Origin: Hyphomicrobiales bacterium
GTDB lineage: Bacteria; Pseudomonadota; Alphaproteobacteria; Rhizobiales; HXMU1428-3
Assembly (NCBI GenBank): GCA_021775385.1
Contig: JAJFHW010000019.1
Location: 1-5,688 of the forward strand
Direction of reading: 5' to 3'
DNA: 5,688 bases
A program made the position numbers and the translations under genes. Shown here in pieces: positions 1 through 5,185 of this stretch. Each line of letters begins with the position of its first letter. Position 1 is the stretch's first letter. The notes beneath the pieces are model-generated. The model ran no database searches. It was not told the origin of the DNA and worked only from the letters and a program-made list of their open reading frames with translations.

Positions 1-80
1 GAATGATTTGCAACTAGCGTTTTTATAAAACTTCTGTGACCTGCTTGTTATGAGGTATATTAATAACAATAATTTTGTTT

Positions 81-1799
81 TTAAATTACTGTTCCTAAGC
101 TAAGAACCAGCTGCGGAAACAGCCAACACAGGGTTAGTATAAGTATTTGAAAAATTATAAGAGGTATTTTTGTTTGAAAAATTTGAGGTTTGAGTACCTC
201 TAGAGATCTTTCATTTTCCACATTTTTTTCCGCCTCATTTATAGAGAAAGAATAAAACCCGAGTGTTTGAAGAGCTATAATGATTAACACCCCAAACCAA
301 ACCATGTTGATCTCTACCCCGTTTGTTTTAGTGAAAAGAAGTAAATGAGGTAACAAGATTGGCACGGCAATTAATAATGCAATTATGGGCGTAAATGCTT
401 TACCAACGAGAAGTAAGATCAAGATACTTGCTAGAATTGCAACAGCGTCATTTCCTCTAAAATTCTCATAAAACAGTTTTAATAACTGATCACCACCGAG
501 CTCCTTAAATATCAAATTATATAAAAGTGCAGCGATGAGAAGTGTTATTATTTTGGAAGAATACTCGAAGGTCTCCATAAGAATTTCACTCATATAGGAG
601 CGAGATGCCCTCTCTTGCTTTACAGCTCTACTTTTCATAAGGGGGCTAACAGCATTATAAATACCATAAGCAATATACCCTACAAAAAATATTGATATCG
701 CAAATATTGCTATGTTTAATGGCCCGTTAGACTGGCTGACTTCAAATTTATTTACCTCCAACGCAAACATCTTGCTTAAGAAAAATAAACATAAGAATGA
801 GATCACTGTGTTGAGGTATATATTATTTTTTTCTGGGGCTAAGTAGTGACTTGCAAGAAAAATTGAACCTATTGCTGCGATCGCCGCTACTTCAACAATT
901 GTCAATTTAAAAATCAATAAAGCACTAAGAACAATGGCCGCATACACCCCTGGAGCACAAAGTGATTTTAAAAGTTCTGCTTTACTTGATGGGGTGTCGT
1001 CTCTCTCTTTTTCAATGTTTTTAAAAACATATTCACTTGGGTATTTGAACATGAGGCACAATTGGTAGAGACAATAGAGAAAAGTAAATAATATTCCTGG
1101 AACTAAGGCTGCGATAAAAAAATCTGTGGGTGTATAGCTTGCTGCTTGCACTCCTTCAGTCAACGACTGGCTCTTTGCCAAATCGATTGATGAGACACTC
1201 GCAGTTGAAAACAACTCTGCGACCAGGATAAGCAACACCGTTATTGGAATGAAATTAGGATTTAGTAAGGGCCCTTTTGAAAAAAGCAATGTAATGCTGC
1301 TTGATTTCAATAATTGATGATTTTCTGTTTTTAATAACAGAGGCATTCGCAAAGCCACAAGCGGAGCGAATAAAGCGCATATAATTGCTGCTAAACCTGA
1401 AACAATTATATCTACAAGTGAAACCGTGAACAACATGGCTTCTGATTTTTGTCGCCAATGATTGATGAAGTTTTGAATTAGGTTCTCTGTAATGAACGCT
1501 CGTTCAATGATGATGGCGCTGAATAGAAATAAGGGCAAAGCAAGCAGCGTTTCACTTGTTAGTAGGTTTTCGAGTATTGCTGCGAATGGAGTAAATGCAC
1601 TCCCACCGATACCTCCTGAGACAAGTGCGTAGAATGAAAGTAAGGCTGCTGCTCCAACAAGGGTAAAAGCGACAGGAAACCCTGAATAAATAACCACAGC
1701 ACTTAAGATTAGCAAGCATAGTGCCCCTGCCCCATCTTGCCAGTTCATTGAGAATAGAGAGGATGTGAATAGGTCAAAATTAGAATATAAAAATTCCAT
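81..1799 (-). CDS. Divergent TRAP transporter large permease subunit (DctM-like)
   Basis: Large inner-membrane subunit of a tripartite ATP-independent periplasmic (TRAP) transporter; in known systems it carries the Na+-coupled transport of organic acids. The 572-residue protein is almost entirely hydrophobic helices. Family landmarks are SGFPVAF (39-45), LLALPLFLF (85-93), the end-of-repeat stretch FFIAALVPGILF (227-238), a GLGGD-like ELGGD (433-437) and VWFGVLIIIALQT (500-512). It is longer than the roughly 430 residues of classical DctM, with extra hydrophobic segments at about 283-385, as in the mannitol/chloroaromatic (FcbT3/TakM) branch. Several core motifs are replaced: the I-PPS motif of repeat 1 reads NPNF (180-183), the FLDxxEI stretch reads KAFTPIIA (467-474) and TPPFG after LQT reads LGFYSFS. 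The ATG follows the small subunit by 6 bp, with AGGGAGG upstream, so the two are co-translated. The frame is open throughout with no sign of a frameshift. Family call sure; substrate unknown. Confidence 0.85.
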   Translation of the reverse strand: MEFLYSNFDLFTSSLFSMNWQDGAGALCLLILSAVVIYSGFPVAFTLVGAAALLSFYALVSGGIGGSAFTPFAAILENLLTSETLLALPLFLFSAIIIERAFITENLIQNFINHWRQKSEAMLFTVSLVDIIVSGLAAIICALFAPLVALRMPLLLKTENHQLLKSSSITLLFSKGPLLNPNFIPITVLLILVAELFSTASVSSIDLAKSQSLTEGVQAASYTPTDFFIAALVPGILFTFLYCLYQLCLMFKYPSEYVFKNIEKERDDTPSSKAELLKSLCAPGVYAAIVLSALLIFKLTIVEVAAIAAIGSIFLASHYLAPEKNNIYLNTVISFLCLFFLSKMFALEVNKFEVSQSNGPLNIAIFAISIFFVGYIAYGIYNAVSPLMKSRAVKQERASRSYMSEILMETFEYSSKIITLLIAALLYNLIFKELGGDQLLKLFYENFRGNDAVAILASILILLLVGKAFTPIIALLIAVPILLPHLLLFTKTNGVEINMVWFGVLIIIALQTLGFYSFSINEAEKNVENERSLEVLKPQIFQTKIPLIIFQILILTLCWLFPQLVLSLGTVI

Positions 1800-1805
1800 A
1801 ATTTC

Positions 1806-2384
1806 TTATGCCTCCCTGCTCTCATTTACTGTTTTCACAAAAATTTCTGATTTCAACTTATGCAAAGTTAGCCCTGCTTTACTGGCCATTGATATACCGG
1901 CAAGTGCTGTTAAGTGTGTAAAGAATGTGATGATGAAAATAAAAGCACATAAGCCAATTATTCTTAGTGATGAGGGATCACTGAATGCATCTAATGAAAA
2001 TAGAAATTGGAGCTTGCCCAACTCACTTAGGAAGAACTCCCATGACAACCCAAATATTAGAGCTGAAGTTGGGATGACAAAAAGAACTGCACCTAGAAGA
2101 TTTATTATCGCTTGTTTTTTTGCTGATGTTTTTTTGTAAATAGTTTGAATTCTTAAATGTTTGTTTGAAAGAAGGTTATGAGCACAACCTGCTATTATTA
2201 AAAGACCAATCGACAGCCAGTTCATTTCAAACAATGCGGTAAATTTTATGCCATATATATTTTTTAAAATTAGCCACGTAAACTGAGCTAAGATCATAAG
2301 TAAAATGATCCAAGAAAAAATTTCACCTGCTTTGACCGTTAGATCATCAATATTTTTGCTGACCCGTTCAAAAAATTTCAGCAA
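1806..2384 (-). CDS. TRAP transporter small permease subunit (DctQ-like)
   Basis: Small four-helix membrane subunit that pairs with the large permease in TRAP transporters. The 192-residue product has hydrophobic segments at about 22-42, 53-72, 93-113 and 141-163. It shows the DctQ pattern: a Glu at the start of helix 2 (E53), KHLRIQTIY (75-83) in place of the usual (G)HVRVDxxY, then Lys-rich SAKKQA and the helix LLGAVLFVIP (97-106). This resembles the FcbT2/TakQ-type branch. The usual Asp of HVRVD is Gln here (Q80), and the W-x-E-S-x-x-GGLP region after helix 3 is not recognisable. The start is TTG at 2384: an in-frame TAA lies at 2403-2405, no ATG or GTG lies between, and GAAAG sits 7 nt upstream. 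An out-of-frame ATG at 2389 opens only a three-codon frame. Substrate unknown. Confidence 0.8.
   Translation of the reverse strand: MLKFFERVSKNIDDLTVKAGEIFSWIILLMILAQFTWLILKNIYGIKFTALFEMNWLSIGLLIIAGCAHNLLSNKHLRIQTIYKKTSAKKQAIINLLGAVLFVIPTSALIFGLSWEFFLSELGKLQFLFSLDAFSDPSSLRIIGLCAFIFIITFFTHLTALAGISMASKAGLTLHKLKSEIFVKTVNESREA
1811..1817 (-). promoter_or_regulatory. Ribosome binding site of the TRAP large subunit
   Basis: On the minus strand AGGGAGG stands 11 nt before the ATG at 1799. It lies inside the last codons of the small-subunit gene, so the two membrane subunits are most likely translated from one message. Confidence 0.6.
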
Positions 2385-2512
2385 CGCATTACTTTCTACT
2401 ATTTAGGTCTACGGACAGCTCTTAACTATAAGCCTGTATGTTTTTATGTATCCCTATATGAGTTTTCATAAGAACTCATTCTTACTCATTTTATTGATAT
2501 TAGCAGGCACTT
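2385..2512 (-). other. Intergenic region before the TRAP genes, with inverted repeat
   Basis: This 128-bp gap between the thioredoxin-like gene and the TRAP small subunit holds no gene, and in particular no substrate-binding protein. ATGAGTT (2458-2464) and AACTCAT (2473-2479) form a perfect 7-bp inverted repeat with an 8-nt loop. On the minus strand it is not followed by a T-run, so it is not a standard rho-independent terminator; it could be a weak terminator, a processing site or an operator. A TATAGT hexamer on the minus strand near 2426-2431 could be a -10 box but has no good -35 partner. Confidence 0.4.
2458..2479. repeat. Perfect 7-bp inverted repeat, 8-nt loop
   Basis: The arms ATGAGTT and AACTCAT match exactly. 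The repeat lies between the thioredoxin-like gene and the TRAP genes, so it may mark an mRNA 3' end or an operator. Confidence 0.5.
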
Positions 2513-2908
2513 TCATCGTTTGGCAATTCTTGTTGTTGGGTAAACTTTGTCTCTGACAAAAGCTAAAAACATAAATTTATCTATAACACCAGGTAAGCGA
2601 CCAATTTCTTTGCCATTTTTCATGACTACAAATGTAGGAACCATATCAATTGGTTTTCTTAAATGATATTTGCCAGTGCCGGCATCATCCAGGTTCACAT
2701 TTATCCAAGGAGCTTTTTTGGCCAAACTATGTGTTTTATAAAGACTGGCAACTTCTTGATCAAACACAGCGCAATGATTGCATATGCTTGTTTTAAACAT
2801 GATCAACTCAAAAGTGGTTTCTATTTGTTTTTTTGTTTGCCCAACAACTGCTTGAGCAAAACAAGCACCGACTAGTGCCATGGCCAGGTAGCCAATCCAA
2901 CGCGTCAT
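2513..2908 (-). CDS. Exported thioredoxin-fold protein with CNHC active site
   Basis: A 131-residue thioredoxin-like protein predicted to act in the periplasm as a thiol-disulfide reductase or oxidase. An N-terminal Sec signal (hydrophobic 5-22, likely cut after the AQA at 18-20) leads into the thioredoxin fold. The strand FELIMF (33-38) precedes the redox motif C43-N-H-C46, and MVPTFVV (89-95) carries the cis-proline P91 facing the active site. KNGKEIGRLPG (97-107) is the typical turn after it. A lone C16 in the signal region does not form a good lipobox. The size and the CxxC followed by A-x-F-x-x-E recall the SoxW-like or single-domain periplasmic thioredoxins. The ATG at 2908 has AGGGA 9 nt upstream. 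It lies 178 bp downstream of zevB on the same strand, so it may be a separate unit or a distal operon member. The client is unknown; cysteines of ZevA or ZevB are candidates by position only. Confidence 0.8.
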   Translation of the reverse strand: MTRWIGYLAMALVGACFAQAVVGQTKKQIETTFELIMFKTSICNHCAVFDQEVASLYKTHSLAKKAPWINVNLDDAGTGKYHLRKPIDMVPTFVVMKNGKEIGRLPGVIDKFMFLAFVRDKVYPTTRIAKR

Positions 2909-3086
2909 TTTTTTACATCCCTATTGCCCCTAAAGGAGCTAATTTACCCTTAGGTGGAATGTCTCAGCTATTTGGATTTCACTCAATCTAGTTCTATCTA
3001 ACTAGTTAATTTACTTAGTTAAAATACATGATTAACTCGTATAGTTTCACCATCATCCAGTCTGTTTTTTTTAATTTATGAATTGA
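2909..3086 (-). other. Intergenic region between zevB and the thioredoxin-like gene
   Basis: This 178-bp AT-rich stretch carries no gene. It holds several short dyads: CTAGTT/AACTAG (2988-3005, 6-nt loop), the overlapping palindrome TAACTAGTTA (2999-3008), and a small GCTCC/GGGGC hairpin in the thioredoxin leader (about 2927-2940). No GC-rich stem plus T-run follows zevB, so readthrough into the thioredoxin gene is possible. TTGAGT with GACATT 17 bp later is a weak promoter candidate for that gene. Confidence 0.35.
2918..2922 (-). promoter_or_regulatory. Ribosome binding site of the thioredoxin-like gene
   Basis: AGGGA on the minus strand lies 9 nt before the ATG at 2908 and supports this start. 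Confidence 0.5.
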
Positions 3087-4256
3087 TTAAAATGGGGAAA
3101 GCGGCGTGAATGAGGAAGAAAGCAGCACTGTTCCAAAAATAATAATAATAACTGCTCCGCCCATTGTGCAAGCATCGTAAACATAACTACCGAAACGACT
3201 ATTTTCGCTTGAAGAAAAATAAGCAAATTTTCTCCCCCCGACTACTGCCATCGTCACAAATGAAATTGTTATAGCTGTGCCCAATGCCATAGCATAAACG
3301 GAGAGAACGCCGATCCAAAACACGCCTTTAATCAATGCCAATGCCAGGACATAAAGAGCGCCTGTGCAAGGACGCAAACCAACTGAGAGTACAAGTGACA
3401 CTATTTTTGCCAAGTCCCACTTACCCTGGACATCTTCAGCCCTTGGAATATGACTGTGACCGCAACCACAATCATCATGGTGCTCATGATCGTGATGTTC
3501 GTGATTATGTGAATGGTTATGAGTAGAATGGTCAGCTCTACCTGATTTCCACTTCTTATGAAGAAGAGAGTAAAGCAAATAAACTCCAAGCAAGATAATT
3601 AGAATATAAGACAATTGAGTAAATTGCAGACCCAGCTTTTTAATAGTTGTTCCACTGGCACTAAAAACCAGTGCTGGAATTGCGACCAATGAAACCGCTA
3701 CCGTACCTTGTACTAACGAGGACAGGAAGGAGAGTAATATGCCTCTCCGCATCGTTTGATTGTTGGCCATAATATATGAGGAAACGACAACTTTGCCATG
3801 ACCTGGCCCGGCTGCGTGCACCAAACCATATAGAAAGCTAAGGCCAATAAGCATGACTGCAAAACTATAATCATTTGTCTTTTTAAATTGTTGTAAATAG
3901 TTAGTGAGTGTGTTGCTCAAAATGATCTGTTTTTGGTTTACCCAAATGGTGAGGGATTGCCACAAGTTTTTTTTACTTGTTGTATTTTGATTTTCTCTTA
4001 CTTTTTGAGCACCAGCAGTATTTTGAGGAATATTATTTTTATCATTTGACTTGCCCTTGCCAAAATCCATCAATGAGCGCCTAATTTTTTTTTCAGACGT
4101 TGCCCCACTACTATTATTTTCTGCAATTTGTATTTTTTGCAACTGAGATTGGCGGAGAGGATTGGCTTCAGCTGAACTGCTGAAATTGCTGATTAGAAAC
4201 ACGCTCATAATCAATGAAAAAATATTTAGTGCTGACATATGGAACTTAAACTTCAT
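3087..4256 (-). CDS. zevB: NicO-family metal transporter, ZevB-like, with His-rich loop
   Basis: A 389-residue inner-membrane protein of the NicO/RcnA family (nickel/cobalt/zinc transporters). After a signal-like segment (MKFKF then hydrophobic 8-25, AEA at 29-31) comes a hydrophilic, Ser/Asn/Lys-rich stretch (about 32-127). The membrane domain follows: SFLYGLVHAAGPGHGK (140-155) holds the metal-binding HAxGPGHGK helix motif, with further helices at about 172-200 and 215-233. A cytoplasmic-type His/Asp loop (243-269) contains many His and a CGCG (263-266). The second half contains GLRPCTGALYVLALAL (293-308) and helices at about 315-341 and 366-382. zevA lies 14 bp upstream in the same unit, matching the Haemophilus ZevAB pair needed for zinc use. 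RcnA-type nickel/cobalt export is the alternative, but the DUF1007 partner, znuA and Zur boxes favour zinc. No strong Shine-Dalgarno precedes the ATG at 4256; translational coupling to zevA is likely. Direction of transport is not evident from sequence. Confidence 0.83.
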   Translation of the reverse strand: MKFKFHMSALNIFSLIMSVFLISNFSSSAEANPLRQSQLQKIQIAENNSSGATSEKKIRRSLMDFGKGKSNDKNNIPQNTAGAQKVRENQNTTSKKNLWQSLTIWVNQKQIILSNTLTNYLQQFKKTNDYSFAVMLIGLSFLYGLVHAAGPGHGKVVVSSYIMANNQTMRRGILLSFLSSLVQGTVAVSLVAIPALVFSASGTTIKKLGLQFTQLSYILIILLGVYLLYSLLHKKWKSGRADHSTHNHSHNHEHHDHEHHDDCGCGHSHIPRAEDVQGKWDLAKIVSLVLSVGLRPCTGALYVLALALIKGVFWIGVLSVYAMALGTAITISFVTMAVVGGRKFAYFSSSENSRFGSYVYDACTMGGAVIIIIFGTVLLSSSFTPLSPF

Positions 4257-4270
4257 TTTATATTGAATTC

Positions 4271-4978
4271 TTAATTTGAGAGACAGCTTACTGTGAAGGT
4301 TGGAGCGAACAAAGCCCCTGCCCCTTTATTTTCTTCATTCGTTGGATCTGGCGCTGCTCCTAGTTTTTGTTCAATTAGTGCCGTTTGCTCAGAGCCAGCT
4401 TTTTTCTTTTCGATCATACACTGTGAGGATGTGTTTTTTGAGAACGATATGGATGATTTGTTTTTTGGTTCCATAAAAGCTATGAAAAACTCAGGATCAT
4501 AAATTGCAAACTTCATTGGTTTGGCTAGAATTTTTAATGGCTTTGTCAATGGCAAAGTGAATTCTAAGACGAGTTCATCATTTATGTAGGTGAGTTCTGT
4601 ATCAACTGGTTTGTTAAACTTAAGATCGTTTTTTTCTTGTTTACCATAAGTAAAAAAATCGAATTGATGCAAACTTTCAATATTTTCTTTCGCTAAGGGC
4701 TCGAGTTCCAATTTGGAATATTTTCCATCTTTGTCAACATCCATACCGACCAAAGCAAATGCTGCATAGCCATTGTCAAATTTCCATCGATGTCGAAACC
4801 CTGTTATTTCGAATGTTTTATTCACGAGTAGTTTTGTCTCACTTTCAATAAACACGTGAGGATGTGCACTAGCTCTAGATGGCATGAAAACCACCGTCGA
4901 GATTATCACTCCCAAAACAGCTAGGCTCAGGTTTCTATAGACCTGGTTTTGATAAATTCGCTCTCGATATAGAGGCAA
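4271..4978 (-). CDS. zevA: Periplasmic metal-binding DUF1007 protein, ZevA-like
   Basis: A 235-residue exported protein of the DUF1007 family; the Haemophilus member ZevA binds zinc in the periplasm and works with ZevB. A Sec signal (basic 1-15, hydrophobic 17-32, cut after A36-S-A38) would leave a mature N-terminus starting HPHVFIE, the family hallmark, with two His near the end that could bind metal. FRHRWKFDNGYAAFAL (61-76) is the next conserved block. Residues 80-91 fit an EF-hand loop (D80, D82, D84, G85, S88, E91). QFDFFTY (105-111), the strands LVLEFTLPL (136-144) and YDPEFFIAF (160-168) complete the domain. Two Cys, C187 and C232, may form a disulfide. The start is TTG at 4978: an in-frame TAA at 4994-4996 rules out anything longer and AGGA lies 10 nt upstream. 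zevB follows after 14 bp. The gene is divergent from znuA across a spacer with Zur-like boxes. Confidence 0.83.
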   Translation of the reverse strand: MPLYRERIYQNQVYRNLSLAVLGVIISTVVFMPSRASAHPHVFIESETKLLVNKTFEITGFRHRWKFDNGYAAFALVGMDVDKDGKYSKLELEPLAKENIESLHQFDFFTYGKQEKNDLKFNKPVDTELTYINDELVLEFTLPLTKPLKILAKPMKFAIYDPEFFIAFMEPKNKSSISFSKNTSSQCMIEKKKAGSEQTALIEQKLGAAPDPTNEENKGAGALFAPTFTVSCLSN

Positions 4979-4988
4979 GACCTTATGT

Positions 4989-4992
4989 TCCT
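4989..4992 (-). promoter_or_regulatory. Ribosome binding site of zevA supporting a TTG start
   Basis: The minus strand reads AAAGGAAC here, with AGGA 10 nt before the TTG at 4978. A second AAGG lies only 2 nt before the TTG, too close to serve. It supports TTG initiation, since no ATG or GTG precedes the signal peptide in this frame. Confidence 0.5.
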
Positions 4993-5056
4993 TTTAACTG
5001 GCTTTTTTAATTGCACATTTAATTTCACTATTATCTTTACTAAGCACTTAGGGATA

Positions 5057-5072
5057 TGTGGTTCATTCCACA
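5057..5072. repeat. Dyad overlapping the putative zevA -10 box
   Basis: TGTGG and CCACA form a perfect 5-bp inverted repeat with a 6-nt loop. It overlaps the proposed -10 box and start region of zevA, so it could be an operator or a small hairpin at the mRNA 5' end. Short enough to be chance. Confidence 0.3.
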
Positions 5073-5098
5073 ATAAGCCTACCATAAATTTTGTTCAA
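5070..5098 (-). promoter_or_regulatory. Candidate sigma-70 promoter for zevAB
   Basis: On the minus strand TTGAAC (5093-5098) is followed after 17 bp by TATTGT (5070-5075), each matching 4 of 6 consensus bases at ideal spacing. Transcription would start near 5063 and give a leader of about 85 nt before the TTG of zevA. The Zur-like boxes lie upstream of this -35, so if Zur represses zevAB directly a promoter nearer 5126-5168 may be the true one. Confidence 0.4.
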
Positions 5099-5120
5099 AA
5101 TGAGAAATTCATTGCAACCA

Positions 5121-5143
5121 GTTGCGTTATATTGTAACAATTT
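5121..5143. promoter_or_regulatory. Zur-type operator, box 1
   Basis: A palindrome centred on 5132 with core GTTATATTGTAAC (5126-5138). Aligned with the enterobacterial Zur site (half-site GAAATGTTATA and its mirror around one central base) it matches about 15 of 22 positions by eye. It lies between zevA and znuA, and a near-copy follows 25 bp away. Zur, the zinc-sensing Fur-family repressor, is the natural candidate because znuA is adjacent. Confidence 0.6.
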
Positions 5144-5163
5144 TTTAACTGTAACAATATAAC
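5133..5163 (+). promoter_or_regulatory. Tentative znuA promoter overlapping the Zur boxes
   Basis: TTGTAA (5133-5138) could be a -35 box with CAATAT (5155-5160, 16-bp spacing) or TATAAC (5158-5163, 19-bp spacing) as -10. Neither pairing is ideal. Either would place both Zur boxes over the promoter and leave a leader of about 15-20 nt. Confidence 0.3.
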
Positions 5164-5168
5164 ATTAC
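5146..5168. promoter_or_regulatory. Zur-type operator, box 2
   Basis: Centred on 5157 with core GTAACAATATAAC (5151-5163). Read on the minus strand it starts GTAATGTTATA, 10 of 11 matches to the enterobacterial Zur half-site, with about 17 of 22 positions overall. It ends 17 bp before the znuA start, so bound repressor would cover the znuA promoter or its start point. With box 1 it also forms a larger inverted repeat (10 bp perfect, GTTATATTGT/ACAATATAAC). Confidence 0.68.
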
Positions 5169-5172
5169 TACC

Positions 5173-5178
5173 AGAGGA
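5173..5178 (+). promoter_or_regulatory. Ribosome binding site of znuA
   Basis: AGAGGA lies 7 nt before the ATG at 5186, a clear Shine-Dalgarno that fixes the start. Confidence 0.7.
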
Positions 5179-5185
5179 CTCTTTT

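Noticed and set aside
1255..1458. Second minus-strand frame of 67 codons within the large permease
   Set aside because: It is an out-of-frame shadow of the large-permease gene with no domain or start signal.
1765..2139. Plus-strand open frame of 124 codons opposite the TRAP genes
   Set aside because: It lies antisense to the end of the small subunit and the start of the large one, both clear family members. Its product has no recognisable motif.
2663..2875. Plus-strand frame of 70 codons opposite the thioredoxin-like gene
   Set aside because: It is antisense to a gene with signal peptide, CxxC and cis-Pro; no ribosome binding site or family match is seen.
3335..3589. Short frames on both strands over the zevB His loop
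   Set aside because: They come from the repetitive His/Asp codons read in other frames; the NicO reading frame explains the region.
3087..4256. Naming the NicO protein rcnA or a nickel importer
   Set aside because: The HAxGPGHGK motif and His loop are shared by the family, but the adjacent DUF1007 partner, znuA and Zur-like boxes favour a ZevB-type zinc role.
4293..4502. Plus-strand frame of 69 codons opposite zevA
   Set aside because: It is antisense to the C-terminal part of the DUF1007 gene, with no sign of its own function.
5126..5163. The large inverted repeat as a rho-independent terminator
   Set aside because: It has an AT-rich stem, lies between two divergent gene starts, and each half is itself a Zur-like palindrome, so paired operators explain it better.
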